Below are positions 60,373 through 64,000 of a stretch of 64,000 bases of DNA, in pieces. The DNA comes from Streptomyces sp. DH41 (GTDB taxonomy: Bacteria; Actinomycetota; Actinomycetes; Streptomycetales; Streptomycetaceae), in NCBI RefSeq assembly GCF_029813785.1, contig NZ_JARVKY010000005.1, positions 310,001 to 374,000 on the forward strand. The letters are read 5' to 3'. The notes beneath the pieces were generated by a model. The model saw only the letters and a list, made by a program, of their open reading frames with translations, was not told the origin of the DNA and did no database searches. Every line of letters starts with the position of its first letter. Position 1 is the first letter of the stretch. The translations under genes and the position numbers were made by a program.

Positions 60373-61359
60373 ATGACAGGCACCGCATGTGCGTTCTGGC
60401 TCGACTCGCCCGGCCGGGGCGTGATCCGCGAGGTGCGGCTGCCCGAGCCGGGGGCGGGTGACGTGCTCGTGCGCACGCTCTTCAGCGGCGTCAGCCGGGG
60501 CACGGAGACGCTCGTCTTCCGCGGCCGGGTGCCGGAGAGCCAGTACGCGGCGATGCGCGCGCCGTTCCAGGAGGGCGACTTCCCGGGGCCGGTGAAGTAC
60601 GGCTACCTCAACGTGGGTGTGGTGGAGGCGGGGCCGCGGGAGCTCGTCGGCAGGACCGTCTTCTGCCTGTACCCGCACCAGACGCGCTACGTCGTCCCGG
60701 CCGCCGCCGTCACCCCGGTACCGCCGGCCGTCCCTGCCGGGCGGGCCGTGCTCGCCGGCACCGTCGAGACCGCCGTGAACGCGCTGTGGGACGCGGCGCC
60801 CCTGGTCGGCGACCGGATCGCCGTGGTCGGCGGCGGCATGGTCGGCTGCTCGGTGGCCGCGCTGCTGGCCCGTTTCCCGGGCGTCCGCGTCCAGTTGGTC
60901 GACGCCGACCCGGACCGGGCGAAGGTCGCCGACGCGCTGGGCGTCGGCTTCGCGTCCCCCGCCGACGCCCTCGACGGCCTCGATCTCGTCGTGCACGCCA
61001 GTGCGACGGAAGCGGGCCTCGCCCGGTCACTGGAGCTGCTGCGGCCCGAGGGCACCGTCGTCGAACTGAGCTGGTACGGCGACCGGCGCGTCACCCTCCC
61101 GCTCGGCGAGGCCTTCCACTCCCGCCGTCTGACCCTGCGCGGCAGCCAGGTCGGCACCGTCTCCCCGGCGCGCGGCGCCACCCGCACCTACGCCGACCGG
61201 CTCGCCCTCGCCCTCGACCTGCTCGCCGACCCTGCGCTGGACGCGCTCGTCACCGGCGAGTCCGCGTTCACGGAACTGCCGGACATCATGCCGGGGTTGG
61301 CGTCCGGTGAGATCCCCGCCCTCTGCCACCGGATCGGCTACGCCGGGGACGACCACTGA
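60373..61359 (+). CDS. MDR-type (zinc-binding alcohol) dehydrogenase-like protein
   Basis: The 328-residue protein starts at ATG 60373 after GGAGGA. The N-terminal GroES-like domain ([37 protein letters not shown]) and a Rossmann domain ([20 protein letters not shown], acidic VDAD at the end of beta-2, suggesting NAD) are both present. The usual catalytic Cys/His-Glu zinc pattern is not obvious, which fits BchC-like or other zinc-poor members. It heads a row of genes including a QueD-like protein, a glycosyltransferase and a methyltransferase. Confidence 0.87.
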   Translation: MTGTACAFWLDSPGRGVIREVRLPEPGAGDVLVRTLFSGVSRGTETLVFRGRVPESQYAAMRAPFQEGDFPGPVKYGYLNVGVVEAGPRELVGRTVFCLYPHQTRYVVPAAAVTPVPPAVPAGRAVLAGTVETAVNALWDAAPLVGDRIAVVGGGMVGCSVAALLARFPGVRVQLVDADPDRAKVADALGVGFASPADALDGLDLVVHASATEAGLARSLELLRPEGTVVELSWYGDRRVTLPLGEAFHSRRLTLRGSQVGTVSPARGATRTYADRLALALDLLADPALDALVTGESAFTELPDIMPGLASGEIPALCHRIGYAGDDH

Positions 61360-61435
61360 GGCGGTACCAAGTCATCGGCGCCTGACCTTGAGAAAGAGGG
61401 GCGGCCGCTGAACACGGGAGGGCACCCGGCCGTAA

Positions 61436-63101
<1,666 letters not shown>

Positions 63102-63105
<4 letters not shown>

Positions 63106-64000
63106 GGAAATCGACGGCACCGGCCGCGGGAGCCGTCCCGGCCCAGCCCGGCCCGCAGGACTCCCCCGAGACCGCGCACGGCATGATCCCCGGCGCCGGC
63201 CCGACCGACGTCCCGCCAGTCGAACGGTCGGACGTCCCGCCAGTCGAACGGTCGGACGTCCCGCCAGTCGAACGGTCGGACGGCCAGTCTGCCGAGCGGT
63301 CGGGCGGCCCGACCGTTGAGCGGCCGGGCGGCCTGCCCGTGGTGCGGCCGGGCGGCCTGCCCGTGGTGCGGCCGGGCGGCCTGCCCGTGGTGCGGTCGGG
63401 CGGCCTGCCCGTGGTGCGGTCGGGCGGCCTGCCCGTGGTGCGGTCGGGCGGCCTGCCCGTGGTGCGGTCGGGCGGCCTGCCCGTGGTGCGGTCGGACGAC
63501 CCGCCCGTGGTGCGGTCGGACGACCCGCCCGCCGAGCAGCTCACCGACCGCCCCGGGCAGCCCTCGGCGGAGCGCGCCACCCTCCGTCTCCGCGAGGCTC
63601 CCGGGCATCCCGGCGAACCCGGCGAATCCCCGCGCTACGCGCCCGAGTGGCTGCGGCTTCGGGAGAACGCCGATGCCGCCGCGCGGGCGCACGACCTGCT
63701 CGACCCGCTGCGGATCCGCCTCGCCAACCTGCCGCGGCGGGTGGACGGGCTGGTCGTGCACGACGTGGGCTGCGGCACCGGCTCGATGGGACGCTGGCTC
63801 GCCCCGCTGCTCGACGGCGCCCAGCACTGGGTGCTGCACGACCGCGACCCGTACCTCCTGCACTTCGCCGCGGTCGCCGCCCCGCGGTCGGCCGCCGACG
63901 GCAGCCGCGTCACGGTCGAGACACGGCGCGGCGACCTGGCCCGTCTCACCCCGGACGCGCTGACCGGGGCCGCACTGGTGACGGCGTCCGCGCTGCTCGA
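63102..64000 (+). CDS. SAM-dependent methyltransferase with repeat N terminus, 3' end outside window
   Basis: The ATG at 63102 overlaps the glycosyltransferase stop (ATGA) and the frame stays open to the window end. Residues ~36-147 are 14 tandem octapeptides (DVPPVERS, GGLPVVRS and variants). After a linker comes a class I methyltransferase: LRENADAAARAHDLLDPLR, motif I VVHDVGCGTGSMGRWLAPLL near 222, then HDRDPYLLHFAAVAA. The C terminus lies beyond the window. It probably methylates a product of the pathway; the disordered repeat tail is unusual for this enzyme class. Confidence 0.85.
63207..63542 (+). repeat. Fourteen 24-bp in-frame tandem repeats
   Basis: Each 24-base unit encodes one octapeptide of the methyltransferase N terminus: DVPPVERS three times, DGQSAERS, GGPTVERP, GGLPVVRP twice, GGLPVVRS five times, DDPPVVRS, DDPPAEQL. 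Central copies are identical or nearly so at DNA level, showing recent expansion. The unit length keeps the frame when copy number changes. Confidence 0.9.

Noticed and set aside
63316..63963. A Cys-Trp-rich repeat peptide (RAACPWCG units) in another frame over the 24-bp repeats
   Set aside because: It is the same repeat read in a shifted frame; the frame from 63102 overlaps the upstream stop and leads into methyltransferase motifs.

Overview
The window is about 64 kb of very GC-rich DNA. Coding-strand third positions are almost always G or C, GTG starts are common, and many genes are typical of actinomycetes (XRE/DUF5753 + DUF397 pairs, solitary HATPase anti-sigma-like proteins, F420-type LLM oxidoreductase, many small Sec-secreted proteins). 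This points to a Streptomyces or a very close relative. No rRNA, tRNA or CRISPR array was seen.

Layout. (1) 0-11.4 kb is ordinary chromosomal background: a partial phosphodiester glycosidase, a secreted esterase, an Lrp regulator divergent from an LLM oxidoreductase/deaminase pair, an EVE-like protein, an SMI1/KNR4-type protein whose 3' end is duplicated 3.5 kb away as a remnant, a DHFR-like reductase and a HATPase protein. (2) 11.4-23.6 kb is a first defence island. A trypsin-like protease pseudogene is interrupted where a HTH-N6-adenine methylase gene starts. Facing the methylase is a six-gene minus-strand operon: an SMC/RecF-like ATPase with a Zn-hook CxxC, a small helical protein, a coiled-coil protein, DUF4357-McrB, McrC, and a RelE-like/UvrD helicase fusion. 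(3) 23.7-26.8 kb is a scar zone: two decayed fragments of an OLD-family TOPRIM nuclease, an IS5-like transposase remnant, a small secreted protein and a class-A beta-lactamase-like protein. (4) 27.0-53.2 kb is a second, larger island. It holds an XRE/DUF397 pair, an unknown coiled-coil protein, and a DISARM-like system in two divergent operons. Leftward, in transcription order: a 2113-residue Ser/Thr kinase-helicase-DUF1998-nuclease-like fusion, the SNF2 helicase DrmD and the adenine methylase DrmMI. Rightward: a sigma-70-like protein with duplicated domains and a long coiled coil, DrmA, DrmB and a UvrD-like ATPase. The rightward genes are coupled by 4-base ATGA/GTGA overlaps. No phospholipase-D-type DrmC was found. 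(5) 53.3-58.5 kb carries a GNAT protein and a peptide/nickel-type ABC importer (lipoprotein + fused permease) with an MFS exporter, behind a Zur-like palindrome. (6) 58.5-64 kb has repeat-rich DNA, a PLAT-like protein, and a CDP-alcohol phosphotransferase, dehydrogenase, divergent QueD-like protein, glycosyltransferase and partial methyltransferase that look like one small-molecule or lipid pathway.

The most notable content is the DISARM-like locus. It combines DISARM core genes with a kinase-helicase fusion and a sigma-factor-derived protein, suggesting that phosphorylation and/or transcriptional sensing is built into the defence module. The McrBC/SMC/RelE-helicase/methylase island beside it is a second candidate system. 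All functional assignments are from motif reading by eye; no database search was run.
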